61,096 bases of DNA. Origin: Garicola koreensis (lineage in GTDB: Bacteria; Actinomycetota; Actinomycetes; Actinomycetales; Micrococcaceae). Position numbers and translations under genes: made by a program. The notes under the pieces were generated by a model. It saw nothing but the letters and a program-made list of their open reading frames with translations, did not search any database and was not told the origin of the DNA. Shown one piece after another: positions 16,981-25,299 of the stretch. The stretch covers positions 1 through 61,096 of the forward strand of contig NZ_JACIBT010000006.1 in NCBI RefSeq assembly GCF_014195445.1, written 5' to 3'. Within the stretch, counting starts at the first letter, position 1; every line of letters starts with the position of its first letter.

Positions 16981-18153
16981 ATGCAGGCCTCGCAGCGTTC
17001 ACAGGTTCCCGGGTTCGAAGTGATGTCCATCCTGGCGCGCATCGCCGAGCTGCGCACCGCTGGCGAGGACATCATCTCCCTGACCGCCGGCGAACCGGGC
17101 TCCGGTGCCCCGCCGGAGGTCAATGCCGCCGCCGCGCGCCTGCACGAGCAGAACACGGTGCTGAACTACTCGCCCGCGCTGGGGATCATGCCGCTGCGCG
17201 AAGCTATCGCTGAGCACTATCGCCGCTGGTACGACGTCGAGGTTCCAGCCGAGCGCGTCGCGGTGACCACCGGCTCATCCGGGGCCTTCGTGCTGAACTT
17301 CCTCGCCGCCTTCGACGCCGGCGAGCGGGTGGCTCTGGCCCGCCCCGGATACCCGGCCTACCGCAACATTCTGGCCAGCCTGGGCGCAGAGGTGGTGGAT
17401 CTGGACTGCGGCCCCGAGGTCCGCTTCCAGCCCACACCCGAACAGCTCGACGCCGAAGTGGCGGCCAACGGTCCGATCAGTGGCCTGATGCTGGCCTCAC
17501 CGGCCAATCCCACCGGAACCATGGTCGGCCGCGACCAGCTCGCCGCGCTCACCGACTGGTGCCAGCAGAACAGCGTCCAGCTGATCAGCGACGAGATCTA
17601 TCACGGCATCACCTTCGAACAGCCCGGGGTCAGCGCCCTGGAAGTCAGCAGCGAGGCCGCTGTGGTCTCCTCGTTCTCCAAGTACTGGGGGATGCCCGGC
17701 TGGCGGCTGGGGTGGACGGTGCTGCCGCAGCACCTGGTGGACCCGGTCTCCCGGCTGGCCGGAAACGTTGCCCTGTGCCCGCCGCACGGCTCGCAGCTGG
17801 CCGCCGTGGAGGCCTTCAGTGCGGACTCAATGGCGTTCGCCGAAGCCCAGCTCGACGACTACGCAGCAGCGCGGACGTTGGTGCTCGATGCACTGGAGGA
17901 GATCGGCTGGGACCAGGTCGCCCCGGCCGACGGTGCCTTCTACGTCTACGCCCGCATAGGCAGCCACTTAGAAGAGCACGACGACGCCGCCAGCTACTGC
18001 ACCGCTCTGCTGGAGCGGGCCGGGGTGGCGGTGGTCCCCGGCACCGACTTTGATCCCGTCAACGGTCAGGAATGGGTCCGACTGAGTCTGGCACCGGGTT
18101 CTGCCGCCGTGGCGGAGGGACTGGATCGCATACGGCGCTTTCACGCCCAGTAG
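16981..18153 (+). CDS. Class I/II pyridoxal-phosphate aminotransferase
   Basis: The 390-residue protein is a fold-type I aminotransferase of the aspartate/aromatic branch. Visible motifs are LTAGEPGSGAPP (N-terminus), TTGSSGAFVLNFLA for cofactor phosphate binding, ASPANPTGTM with the substrate Asn, LISDEIYHG with the Asp that contacts the pyridine nitrogen, and the Schiff-base lysine in SSFSKYWGMPGWRLGW, where the Arg pair stabilises PLP. The amino donor cannot be assigned. It starts on a leaderless-type ATG and stands alone between rlmN and a convergent membrane protein gene. Confidence 0.85.
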   Translation: MQASQRSQVPGFEVMSILARIAELRTAGEDIISLTAGEPGSGAPPEVNAAAARLHEQNTVLNYSPALGIMPLREAIAEHYRRWYDVEVPAERVAVTTGSSGAFVLNFLAAFDAGERVALARPGYPAYRNILASLGAEVVDLDCGPEVRFQPTPEQLDAEVAANGPISGLMLASPANPTGTMVGRDQLAALTDWCQQNSVQLISDEIYHGITFEQPGVSALEVSSEAAVVSSFSKYWGMPGWRLGWTVLPQHLVDPVSRLAGNVALCPPHGSQLAAVEAFSADSMAFAEAQLDDYAAARTLVLDALEEIGWDQVAPADGAFYVYARIGSHLEEHDDAASYCTALLERAGVAVVPGTDFDPVNGQEWVRLSLAPGSAAVAEGLDRIRRFHAQ

Positions 18154-18190
18154 GGGGAGAGCGTCAGGAGGTGGGCCGGCGTCGTGCGGC

Positions 18191-18736
18191 TCATTCTTCA
18201 TCGTGATCGGGCTCATTCTGCTGTTTGCGGCGACGCATCACTACCCAGAGTGCAGCCAGATAACCCATCGCAGCTCCGATTCCTGTCCCGATGGCCGCAC
18301 CACTGCCCGCAGAGCTGAGGCGGTCCGACCACGTCTGTGAAAGCTCAAACTCCAGCAGGCCGGAACCGGTGAACGTGGTGACCATCATCGCCCCGGAGAT
18401 CAGCAGCAGAATCGTCAGCGTGGCTACCCCCGACAGGGTCGAGGCTCGTGAGCCGCCGCGGGCCAGAATGGCAAAGGCGTCCACGCCACGCTTCTCAGCA
18501 TAGGTCAGTGTGACCATTGCCGGCATCACGCCCAGAGCCAACAGGACGAAAGGCACCAGGAGGTGTCCGAAGAGGGCGAAGACCAGTGCAATCAGATATG
18601 TCAGGTACATGCCGATGAACATGCCGTATGTGCCGCCCTCAGTGAAGGTGGCACGCTCCCGCTCGTCGGCGAGGTCGACCTCCGCGCCGAGCATCCGTTC
18701 CTCGACGCTCGCCCTCACATGTCTACGTGGTGCCAT
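18191..18736 (-). CDS. Conserved hypothetical membrane protein paired with an XRE repressor
   Basis: The 181-residue protein has an acidic-basic N-terminus, then about four hydrophobic segments (around residues 40-55, 58-75, 105-125 and 145-168) and a charged C-terminus ending in NEPDHDEE. I do not recognise a named family. GGAGAG lies upstream of ATG 18736. It lies 82 bp downstream of a small XRE-type regulator in the same direction. HTH-plus-membrane-protein pairs of this kind are common in Gram-positive bacteria, where the regulator usually controls the membrane gene. The function is unknown. Confidence 0.7.
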   Translation of the reverse strand: MAPRRHVRASVEERMLGAEVDLADERERATFTEGGTYGMFIGMYLTYLIALVFALFGHLLVPFVLLALGVMPAMVTLTYAEKRGVDAFAILARGGSRASTLSGVATLTILLLISGAMMVTTFTGSGLLEFELSQTWSDRLSSAGSGAAIGTGIGAAMGYLAALWVVMRRRKQQNEPDHDEE

Positions 18737-18818
18737 GCTGCTCTCCTTCCAGTGACCCCATCAGGATCACTTCTCAGCTGCTGTGTCATGCCGGGTCTCC
18801 TTGATCGGCTTGATCGGC

Positions 18819-19046
18819 TCACTGCTTCGGCTCCTGATCGCCGAAGAGCTCTTCCACGGTGGTCGCCAGTGTGCGGGCGAGCCGCAGGGCCAGAAACACT
18901 GAGGGTGCGTAGTCGCCCTGCTCGATGGCGACGACGGTCTGCCGGCTCACGCCCACCGTCTGAGCCAGCTCCGCCTGAGTCAGGCGGCGGGCCTTTCGCA
19001 GAGCGCGAACCGGGTGCGGCGTCGTCGTGGAGGTGCGTGGAACCAT
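18819..19046 (-). CDS. Small XRE-family (Cro/CI-type HTH) transcriptional regulator
   Basis: The 75-residue protein is essentially one helix-turn-helix domain: VRALRKARRLTQAELAQTVG, then VSRQTVVAIEQGDYAPSVFLALRLARTL and TTVEELFG. This is the YgzD/YozG-like single-domain XRE layout. Its promoter (TTGACA, 18 nt, TGTCAT, 6 nt, ATG) is built from the half-sites of a nested palindrome at 19053-19095, so autorepression is very likely. The adjacent membrane protein gene is the likely second target. Confidence 0.88.
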   Translation of the reverse strand: MVPRTSTTTPHPVRALRKARRLTQAELAQTVGVSRQTVVAIEQGDYAPSVFLALRLARTLATTVEELFGDQEPKQ

Positions 19047-19052
19047 GCCTTA

Positions 19053-19095
19053 ATGACAACCCAACTTGACACCAAATGTCAAGAGAGTTTGTCAT
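19053..19095. promoter_or_regulatory. Four-half-site nested palindromic operator/promoter of the XRE gene
   Basis: ATGACAA (19053-19059), TTGACA (19066-19071), TGTCAA (19077-19082) and TTGTCAT (19089-19095) form two perfect nested dyads with symmetric 6-nt gaps around a 5-nt centre. Read leftward, the TGTCAA site is a consensus TTGACA -35 and the outer ATGACA is the -10 (TGTCAT), 18 nt apart and 6 nt from the XRE start codon. Confidence 0.75.
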
Positions 19096-19204
19096 ATACG
19101 ATGTGTTCGCCCGGGTCACCATAAATGCTGGTACTCAGCTGAAACGGCTGTTGTGGTCCAGGTGCTACCGTGCCGAGTCGACCCCGTAGAAGGAGGTGTT
19201 GGGC

Positions 19205-20011
19205 ATGCAGATGGCCACACAGAAGAAACTCGCCACATCCGTGGCGGCCGCCGCACTGCTGTTCGGGCTGGCAGCCTGCGGCGAGGGCGACGCCGAGGGC
19301 GCCGAAGGTGAGGCCGCGACCGGACAGGCTGCCGAAGAGCAGTCCCAGGGGGGCGGCAGCTCCGACGCGCCGTCTCAGCAGCAGATGCCCGAGCCTGACC
19401 TGGGCGATGTGCCCGACGTCGTCGCCGAGGTCAACGATGCCGACATCAGCGGTGAGGAGTACAGCTCCGCCTATGAGACGCAGTTCTCGCAGATGGCGAT
19501 GCAGTCGCAGATGAGCGGCGAGGAGGTCGATGAGGAGGCGCTGCAGGAGCAGACTCTGAACAACCTGATCGGCTACGAGCTGCTGACCCAGGAGGCCGAA
19601 GCTAACGGCTATGAAGCCAGCGAGGAGGACGTCGACGCCGAGTTGGAGTCAGTCGCCGAATCCAACGGCATGGAGTCCGTGGATGAATTCTTGAGCATGG
19701 CTGAGGAGCAGGACGTCAGCGAGGACGAGCTGCGTGCCGATGTTAAGCAGCAGGTGCTGATCAACCAGGTCGTGGACTCCCTGGACGTGGAGGAGCCCTC
19801 TGAGGAGGAGATCAAGCAGACCTACGAGGACTTCGCTGATCAGCAGTCATCCCAGGGCCAGGGGCAGGACGGTGAAGAGACCGAGACCCCGGACCTGGAG
19901 GAGCTGCGCCCCCAAATTGAGGAGCAGCTGACCACCCAGAAGGAGAACGAGGCCGTTCAGGCCCACATTGAGCAGCTGCGCGAGGACGCCGAGGTCGAAG
20001 TCCACGTGTAG
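19205..20011 (+). CDS. SurA N-terminal-domain lipoprotein (chaperone-like, no visible PPIase domain)
   Basis: The start ATG 19205 is chosen because AGGAGG (19191-19196) is 8 nt upstream. A lipoprotein signal peptide follows: positive KK, a hydrophobic stretch, and the lipobox LAAC near residue 24, so the mature protein should be tethered outside the membrane. After an acidic Gly/Ser/Gln-rich linker comes VVAEVNDADISGEEYSSAYETQF, typical of SurA_N domains, with repeated helices ending near residue 195. Neither a parvulin PPIase domain nor its motifs is present in the remaining acidic helix-rich C-terminus. It probably chaperones exported proteins. The protein is strikingly acidic (Glu/Asp/Gln-rich). 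Confidence 0.78.
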   Translation: MQMATQKKLATSVAAAALLFGLAACGEGDAEGAEGEAATGQAAEEQSQGGGSSDAPSQQQMPEPDLGDVPDVVAEVNDADISGEEYSSAYETQFSQMAMQSQMSGEEVDEEALQEQTLNNLIGYELLTQEAEANGYEASEEDVDAELESVAESNGMESVDEFLSMAEEQDVSEDELRADVKQQVLINQVVDSLDVEEPSEEEIKQTYEDFADQQSSQGQGQDGEETETPDLEELRPQIEEQLTTQKENEAVQAHIEQLREDAEVEVHV

Positions 20012-20075
20012 CGACGCACCGGGCCACCACGCCCCAGTGCGGCACTGCTGTGTCCTGGCCTGAGACACTTGGGTC

Positions 20076-20540
20076 ATGACTGAGCGCACACATCAAGAGT
20101 CGATCACCGTACAGGCCTCGCCGGAGGCCGTCTACGACCTGGTCTCCGATGTGACCCGCACTGGGGAGTGGAGTCCTGTCTGCACCAGCTGCTGGTGGCA
20201 TGAGGAGGGCGGCGCACGCGTCGGTGCCCGGTTCACCGGCCGCAACGAGCGTAACGGCCGGGTCTGGGAGACTGTCAGCGAGGTCGTCGCCGCCGAGCGT
20301 GGTCGGGAGTTCGCCTGGATCGTCGGCAACGGCTACGTCCGCTGGGGCTACACCATGAGGCCGGTCGAGGCGGGCACCGAACTCACCGAGTCCTGGGAGT
20401 TCCTGCTGGCTGGCATCGAGATGTTCCACCAGAAGTTCGGTGAGGACGCCGGTGCCCAGATCCGGGAGCGCACTGAGGCGGCCTATGAAGGGATACCCGC
20501 TACGCTGGCCGCCATCAGGCGGATCGCCGAGCGCGCCTAG
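20076..20540 (+). CDS. SRPBCC (START-like) family protein
   Basis: The 154-residue protein has the ligand-binding helix-grip signature: ITVQASPEAVYDLVSDVTRTGEWSPVC at the N-terminus, VGARFTGRNERNGRVWETVSEVV in the sheet, and TELTESWEFLLAG toward the long C-terminal helix. Members bind hydrophobic ligands or act as polyketide cyclase-like enzymes; nothing here identifies the ligand. The ATG at 20076 has no Shine-Dalgarno but a GACACT hexamer 6 nt upstream. The next gene starts 10 bp after its stop, so they are probably co-transcribed. Confidence 0.82.
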   Translation: MTERTHQESITVQASPEAVYDLVSDVTRTGEWSPVCTSCWWHEEGGARVGARFTGRNERNGRVWETVSEVVAAERGREFAWIVGNGYVRWGYTMRPVEAGTELTESWEFLLAGIEMFHQKFGEDAGAQIRERTEAAYEGIPATLAAIRRIAERA

Positions 20541-20550
20541 GAGCGTTGCT

Positions 20551-21270
20551 ATGGCTTCGGTGGGCTGTGTGGTCGGGTGGACTGGACCCCGGCAGTGGCA
20601 GCACTCGGCGGCAGCCCGCGCAGTGCATGCCGTCATCGCGCTGCTGGCCGCAAGTGGGATCGCGACGTCGCTGTATATCGGGTGGACCAATGATTCCCAG
20701 CTGCCTGCCGGAGTGGCCTACAGCGGGGGCTTCACCGCCGGGTGGGAGCACATGCTCAATCAACCGGTGTACTTCACATTTCTGTCGGGACTGCTGGTCC
20801 TGGTGACCTCGGTGATGCTCACCCTGCGGACTCAGCGCCGCTCGGCGGTGTTCCATGCGGTGCGGCTCGCCGGTGTGGTGCAGATGATCATCACCGGTCT
20901 GGTGTTCAACGTTCTGCTGCGCGATGACGCTGTGCTGATCGGCGTCCGGCAGTTCAACGATGCGGTGCTGCACCAGGCGATGCCGATGCTGGTGCCGCTG
21001 GTGTGGCTGCTCTTCGGGCCGTTCGGCCGCATCACCGGGCGGGTGCTGGTCGGGTCCGTGACGATTCCCCTGGCCTGGCTGGCCGCGACCCTGATCCGCG
21101 GCCCAGGTCTGGACTGGTACCCGTACGTCATCTTGGATGTGCCGGGCATCGGCTACTCCGGCGTCGGTGTCTACGTCGTGGCCATCGTGGCGGCCTACCT
21201 GGCCCTGGCCTGCGGCTTCTGGGGGCTGGACCGGCTCTTCAGCCGCAGCCGACGCCGCATCAGCGGCTGA
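20551..21270 (+). CDS. Pr6Pr-family integral membrane protein
   Basis: The 239-residue protein has six hydrophobic segments and motifs seen in the Pr6Pr family (FAR-17a/AIG1-like), namely the tightly spaced VYFTFLSGLLVLVTSVML, NDAVLHQAMPMLVPLVWLLFG and the conserved WYPYVILDV followed by VGVYVVAIVAAYLAL. Some relatives are lipid hydrolases, but the function here is unknown. ATG 20551 has AGGAG 7 nt upstream, and that site overlaps the stop of the SRPBCC gene. The 3' end overlaps the convergent purB gene by 11 bp. Confidence 0.8.
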   Translation: MASVGCVVGWTGPRQWQHSAAARAVHAVIALLAASGIATSLYIGWTNDSQLPAGVAYSGGFTAGWEHMLNQPVYFTFLSGLLVLVTSVMLTLRTQRRSAVFHAVRLAGVVQMIITGLVFNVLLRDDAVLIGVRQFNDAVLHQAMPMLVPLVWLLFGPFGRITGRVLVGSVTIPLAWLAATLIRGPGLDWYPYVILDVPGIGYSGVGVYVVAIVAAYLALACGFWGLDRLFSRSRRRISG

Positions 21271-22690
21271 ACCGCTTCGCGAGGTCGGCTGCCAGACCGG
21301 TGTACCGGGCGGGGGTGAGGTTCTTCAGCCGCGCCTCGGCCGCCGGGGAGAGGCCCAGCCCGGAGACGAACTCAGCCAGTTTTTCGGCGTCGACCCGGCG
21401 TCCACGGGTCAGCTCCTTGAGCCGCTCGTAGGGGTCCTGCATGCCGGCCACGCCGGCGATCGCCTCGGCGCGCATCACGGTCTGGATGGCCTCACCGAGC
21501 ACCTCCCAGTTGGCCTCCAGATCAGCGGCGATGACCTCGGACGCCACATCTAGCTGCTTCAGACCCTTGGTGACGTTGCTCAGCGCCAGCACCGAATGCC
21601 CCAGGGCGGTGCCGATATTGCGCTGCCCGGAGGAGTCGGTGAGGTCACGCTGCCAACGAGACTCCACCAGGGTGGCCCCCAGAGAGTCCAGCAGGGCATT
21701 GGAGATCTCCAGGTTCGCCTCGGCGTTCTCGAACCGAATGGGGTTGACCTTATGGGGCATCGTCGATGAGCCGGTCGCCCCCGCCACGGGAATCTGCCGG
21801 AAGAACCCGATGCTGATGTAGCTCCAGATATCGACGCACAAGCCGTGCAGAATCCGATTGAAGCGCGCGACGTCGGCGTAGAGCTCGGCCTGGTAGTCAT
21901 GGGATTCGATCTGGGTGGTCAGCGGGTTGAAGGTCAGACCCAGCTTCTCCACGAAGGACTGCGCGATCTGCGGCCAGTCCGCCTCCGGTGCGGCGGCCAA
22001 GTGCGCGGCGTAGGTGCCGGTGGCGCCGTTGAGCTTGCCCAGGTACTCCTGCTGCTCGATGCGGCGCAGCTGCCGACCCAGCCGGTGGACGAAGACGGCG
22101 ATCTCTTTGCCCAGCGTGGTGGGGGTGGCCGGCTGCCCATGTGTGCGCGAGAGCATCGGCACCTCCGCTGCCTCGTCCACCAGCGACGACAGGCTGGAGA
22201 CCATGGTGCGCGCCGCCGGCAGCCACACCTGCTCGACGGCGTCGCGAATGCCGACTGCGTAGGAAAGGTTATTGATGTCCTCACTGGTGCAGGCAAAATG
22301 CACCAGAGGCTTCAGCTCAGCAAGGCCCAGGCCCTCCAGCCGGTCCGTGATGAAGTACTCCACTGCTTTGACGTCGTGGACGGTCGTGGCTTCGATCGCG
22401 CCCAGCTCGGCAATCTCCTCCGAGCCGAAGGAGGCGGGGACGGCGCGCAGCGCGCGGACCTGCTCATCGGTGAGCTCCGGCAGGCCCACCAGCACCTGGT
22501 TGCTGCACAGGTGGATGAACCACTCAACCTCCACGTGGATACGGTTGCGGTTCAGCGCGGCGTCGGAGAGATGATCCACCAGCGGCGCCGTCGCAGAGCG
22601 GTACCGGCCGTCCAGAGCCCCCAGGGCGATTGCCGGTTCAACGTCGGCCAGGCGGACTCGGTCCTGTTCGGCAGTCAGTGCAGAGGTCAT
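21260..22690 (-). CDS. purB: Adenylosuccinate lyase PurB
   Basis: PurB catalyses two purine steps: SAICAR to AICAR plus fumarate, and adenylosuccinate to AMP plus fumarate. The 476-residue protein has the fumarase/ASL superfamily signature GSSTMPHKVNP, the catalytic-His segments TVHDVKAVEYF and SRTHGQPATPTTLGKE, and FACTSEDINNLSYA. It resembles the E. coli-type long PurB more than the short Bacillus type. ATG 22690 is chosen; ATG 22699 is 3 codons upstream. Neither has a good Shine-Dalgarno; CAGAAT lies 7 nt upstream of 22690, so it may be leaderless. Confidence 0.93.
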   Translation of the reverse strand: MTSALTAEQDRVRLADVEPAIALGALDGRYRSATAPLVDHLSDAALNRNRIHVEVEWFIHLCSNQVLVGLPELTDEQVRALRAVPASFGSEEIAELGAIEATTVHDVKAVEYFITDRLEGLGLAELKPLVHFACTSEDINNLSYAVGIRDAVEQVWLPAARTMVSSLSSLVDEAAEVPMLSRTHGQPATPTTLGKEIAVFVHRLGRQLRRIEQQEYLGKLNGATGTYAAHLAAAPEADWPQIAQSFVEKLGLTFNPLTTQIESHDYQAELYADVARFNRILHGLCVDIWSYISIGFFRQIPVAGATGSSTMPHKVNPIRFENAEANLEISNALLDSLGATLVESRWQRDLTDSSGQRNIGTALGHSVLALSNVTKGLKQLDVASEVIAADLEANWEVLGEAIQTVMRAEAIAGVAGMQDPYERLKELTRGRRVDAEKLAEFVSGLGLSPAAEARLKNLTPARYTGLAADLAKRFSR

Positions 22691-22861
22691 GGGCCTCATT
22701 CTGCCACGTCTGATCGCGTGGAGTTTTCCCCACAGCCGGTGTCCCAAGCGGGCACGCCGAGTACTCCTCACCCCGCACAGCGGAGGCTGCCCGGAAGCAC
22801 CTTGGCTCCATAGTCTCAGCCGTGTCGGGCTGCTGCGCACGCAGAGACAGGAGGGACCAGG

Positions 22862-23341
22862 ATGTTCATCGCCACCGCCGCCGCGGAGCTGGACCGCACT
22901 GCTGCTGCCTACCGTGCGGCCGGACATGTGCTGCGCGGCATCCCCGACCGGGCAGAGCAGTACCTCGCCCAGCTGCAGGCCGCCCAGCAGGTGAACTGGA
23001 ACTCCGAGGCCGGTTCCGCTTTTCGCCAGGCGTTGGAAGGCCTCCGGGGGCCGGGCGCCATGCTTCAGGACGAGGCGTTCCACCTGGCGGCAGCGGCGGA
23101 GACGATCGCGGCAGATCTGAGCAGCTACGCGGAGACGGCCCGCCAGCTGGGCACCATGGTCTCGCTGCTCTCCGCAGTGGACATCACTGCAGTGGCCCAG
23201 GACGTGGGGGCGGCACGACTGGAGGGAATGCGCATCGCTGCCGCAGAGGCCGCCACCGACGCCGGCAGGCTGGTGGGGTATGTGCAGGACAACGGTGGGG
23301 TCCCGCCCCTGCTGCGCGACGTCGTCGCCCGCCTGTGGTGA
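22862..23341 (+). CDS. WXG100-like protein, possible type VII secretion partner
   Basis: The 159-residue protein is almost all predicted helix, with the turn motif NWNSEAGSAF at residues 45-54, matching the W-x-(G/S)-x-A-x-x-x-F turn of actinobacterial WXG100 helical hairpins. Ala-rich helices flank it. AGGAGGGA lies upstream of ATG 22862 and a TAGTCT -10-like box near 22812. It is followed 18 bp later by a hydrolase with a similar helical N-terminal region, the usual paired layout of ESX substrates. No secretion machinery is visible, and no export signal was verified. Confidence 0.65.
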   Translation: MFIATAAAELDRTAAAYRAAGHVLRGIPDRAEQYLAQLQAAQQVNWNSEAGSAFRQALEGLRGPGAMLQDEAFHLAAAAETIAADLSSYAETARQLGTMVSLLSAVDITAVAQDVGAARLEGMRIAAAEAATDAGRLVGYVQDNGGVPPLLRDVVARLW

Positions 23342-23359
23342 GAGAGGATCAGCTCCACG

Positions 23360-24853
23360 ATGCTCAAATCGGCAATACCTGCACCGGTGATCATTGGCCC
23401 AGGCACCCCCATCTCCGAGCAGGCGTGGGATTCGAGCCTGCACCCCACCTCAGGATTCTCGGTGCGCACCGCAGGCGGTCCCACCAACATCAATCTCTTC
23501 TGGGACTCGCTGTTAGAAGCAGCAGAGCGCGTGGAGGCCGCCGCTGCCGTGTTCACCGAGATTCGCCAGGACCTTGTCACCGTTGCCGGTGAGCTGGGCT
23601 CCACGCCCGGGCACCTGCATTGGCGCAGCCTGGGCTTCCAAACCCAGTTCGGCACGATGCTGACCAGGACGGCGGGCACAGAGGTGCTGTTGGACCAGGC
23701 CAGCACAGGAGCAGAAGCCGCACACCAGGCATATCGTGACGTCGAGACCACTGTGCAGAGTTGGTTCACGCTGCTGCTGCGGGTCTCCGACTACGGGCTG
23801 GTGGTTGAACACCTGCTCACCCCCGATGGTGACAAGAGCCTGGTCTATGACTGGCTGGTCACCACCGGCGTCGTCACCGGCGGCCTGGCACTGGACACCC
23901 CAGCGGCATCTGCCCTGGTCTCCGCCCTGACAGCGGCGGAGGAGCACGCTGACCTCTCCGCAGAGCTGCTGGAGGGCCATGAGCAGGTGCTCGACCCCAT
24001 CCCCGCCAACGAGTTCTTCCACGTCGGCGACGGCACTTTGGGAAACCACCTGCAGAACATGGCTGAGGTGAGCGATCATGGCGATATAGCCGTCTCCAGC
24101 ATAGAGAAGCAGAGCGGAGAGACCAGCTACGTTCTCTACCTCCCCGGGGTGGACATCGATGGGCTGAACACTGATCACGGTCGCAGCCCCATGAGCCTCG
24201 CCGATGCGTTCGGCAACGATTCTCAGCACATGAGCGCCGCAGTGGAAGACGCGCTGCAGACCGCTGGAGTCCCCGAGGGTGCCACCGTACTGCCCATCGG
24301 GCACAGCATGGGCGGCGGCCACGTTCTCAACTTGGTCAACAACACCTCATGGACCGAAAAGTACACGGTTCCCGCCGCAGCGACGATCGGATCACCGGGA
24401 CAGAACAAGCGGGTCGAAACTGATGTGAAGCTCACCCACTTCGAAGACGAACGGGACCCGATTCCCCACGCGCTGGGGCAGCGGCACCAAGAGTCCGCGG
24501 ATCGGCTCAGCGTCATCTACGACCACCAGAATCCGCAGAGCGAGGTGGGCTCCGTGGCTGGCAGCGCCCACAGCCTGCAGCACAATACAGATGCCATCTC
24601 GACTTTGGAGGACCACGCCTCTGACGCGCTCAGCGCAGAGGAGACTGCCCACTTGGACGTGCTGCGCGGACACCTGGCCGGAAACGTGCGGACCATGATG
24701 TTCACCACCCGGTGGCAGTCTCGGGACGGTGCAGTTGGAAAGTCCTCCGGCAACGCGGCGAACCCTGCAGACCGCGCCGCGGGGTCTCGCGATCTGCCGT
24801 CTCAGCGCACCGGCGGCAGGCGTCGCGGCTCGCCGTCGGCACCGGCCGACTGA
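23360..24853 (+). CDS. Alpha/beta hydrolase with WXG-like N-terminal region (putative type VII-associated lipase/esterase)
   Basis: The 497-residue protein has a helical N-terminal region (about residues 45-215) with HWRSLGFQTQF at Trp88, echoing the W-x-S turn of its partner. A hydrolase domain follows with TSYVLYLPGVD, the nucleophile elbow GHSMGGG (Ser316), DERDPIPH (candidate Asp366) and a late HSLQHN (candidate His404), a plausible triad. This resembles DUF1023-type actinobacterial hydrolases. The C-terminus (from about residue 460) is disordered, Arg/Ser/Pro-rich. No signal peptide is seen, so export, if any, would be via the helical pair. The substrate is unknown. Confidence 0.68.
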   Translation: MLKSAIPAPVIIGPGTPISEQAWDSSLHPTSGFSVRTAGGPTNINLFWDSLLEAAERVEAAAAVFTEIRQDLVTVAGELGSTPGHLHWRSLGFQTQFGTMLTRTAGTEVLLDQASTGAEAAHQAYRDVETTVQSWFTLLLRVSDYGLVVEHLLTPDGDKSLVYDWLVTTGVVTGGLALDTPAASALVSALTAAEEHADLSAELLEGHEQVLDPIPANEFFHVGDGTLGNHLQNMAEVSDHGDIAVSSIEKQSGETSYVLYLPGVDIDGLNTDHGRSPMSLADAFGNDSQHMSAAVEDALQTAGVPEGATVLPIGHSMGGGHVLNLVNNTSWTEKYTVPAAATIGSPGQNKRVETDVKLTHFEDERDPIPHALGQRHQESADRLSVIYDHQNPQSEVGSVAGSAHSLQHNTDAISTLEDHASDALSAEETAHLDVLRGHLAGNVRTMMFTTRWQSRDGAVGKSSGNAANPADRAAGSRDLPSQRTGGRRRGSPSAPAD

Positions 24854-24858
24854 GGTAT

Positions 24859-25260
24859 TCAGTCTCGGGTCACCGGAGAGATGAGAAAACGATTGAGAAC
24901 AGCAGAGACGATGGAGACCACGACCGCGCCGAGAATCGCGTCGAAGAAGAAATTTTCCACGATCAGAGTGACCGGTGTCCACGACGTCAGCCAGCCGGTG
25001 AGCAGCAGCATCAGCGCGTTGATGACGACGGCGAAGAGCCCCAGGGTCAAGCACGTGATCGGCAGCGAGAGGATGTTCACAATCGGTTTGATGGTCACAT
25101 TGACGATGCCGAAGACCGCTCCGACGAACAGGTAGGCCAGCAACACCGCCCCCGGGTCGTCGCTCCACCCCTCCATGCGGATTCCGGGCACCAGCAGCGC
25201 GGCTGCTCCCAGTGCCAGTGCGTTGAGAACGATTGCCAGTAGGATTCTCACACAGACCAT
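24859..25260 (-). CDS. Phage-holin-4-like (YvlD family) membrane protein
   Basis: The 133-residue protein has four hydrophobic segments and the family motif FGIVNVTIKPIVNILSLPITCLTLGLFAVVINALML, typical of the YvlD / Phage_holin_4_2 group. Despite the name, chromosomal members are not phage lysis genes; some belong to envelope-stress operons. ATG 25260 is preferred; GTG 25251 is an in-frame alternative. It diverges from the aminotransferase gene with only 39 bp between them and ends 5 bp from the convergent hydrolase gene. Confidence 0.8.
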   Translation of the reverse strand: MVCVRILLAIVLNALALGAAALLVPGIRMEGWSDDPGAVLLAYLFVGAVFGIVNVTIKPIVNILSLPITCLTLGLFAVVINALMLLLTGWLTSWTPVTLIVENFFFDAILGAVVVSIVSAVLNRFLISPVTRD

Positions 25261-25299
25261 CGTCTCACGGGTTGAGGCCCGATTCCCAGTGAGGTTTCT

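Noticed and set aside
24859..25260. Prophage remnant, because of the holin-like family name
   Set aside because: YvlD-type proteins are ordinary chromosomal membrane proteins and no phage gene is nearby.
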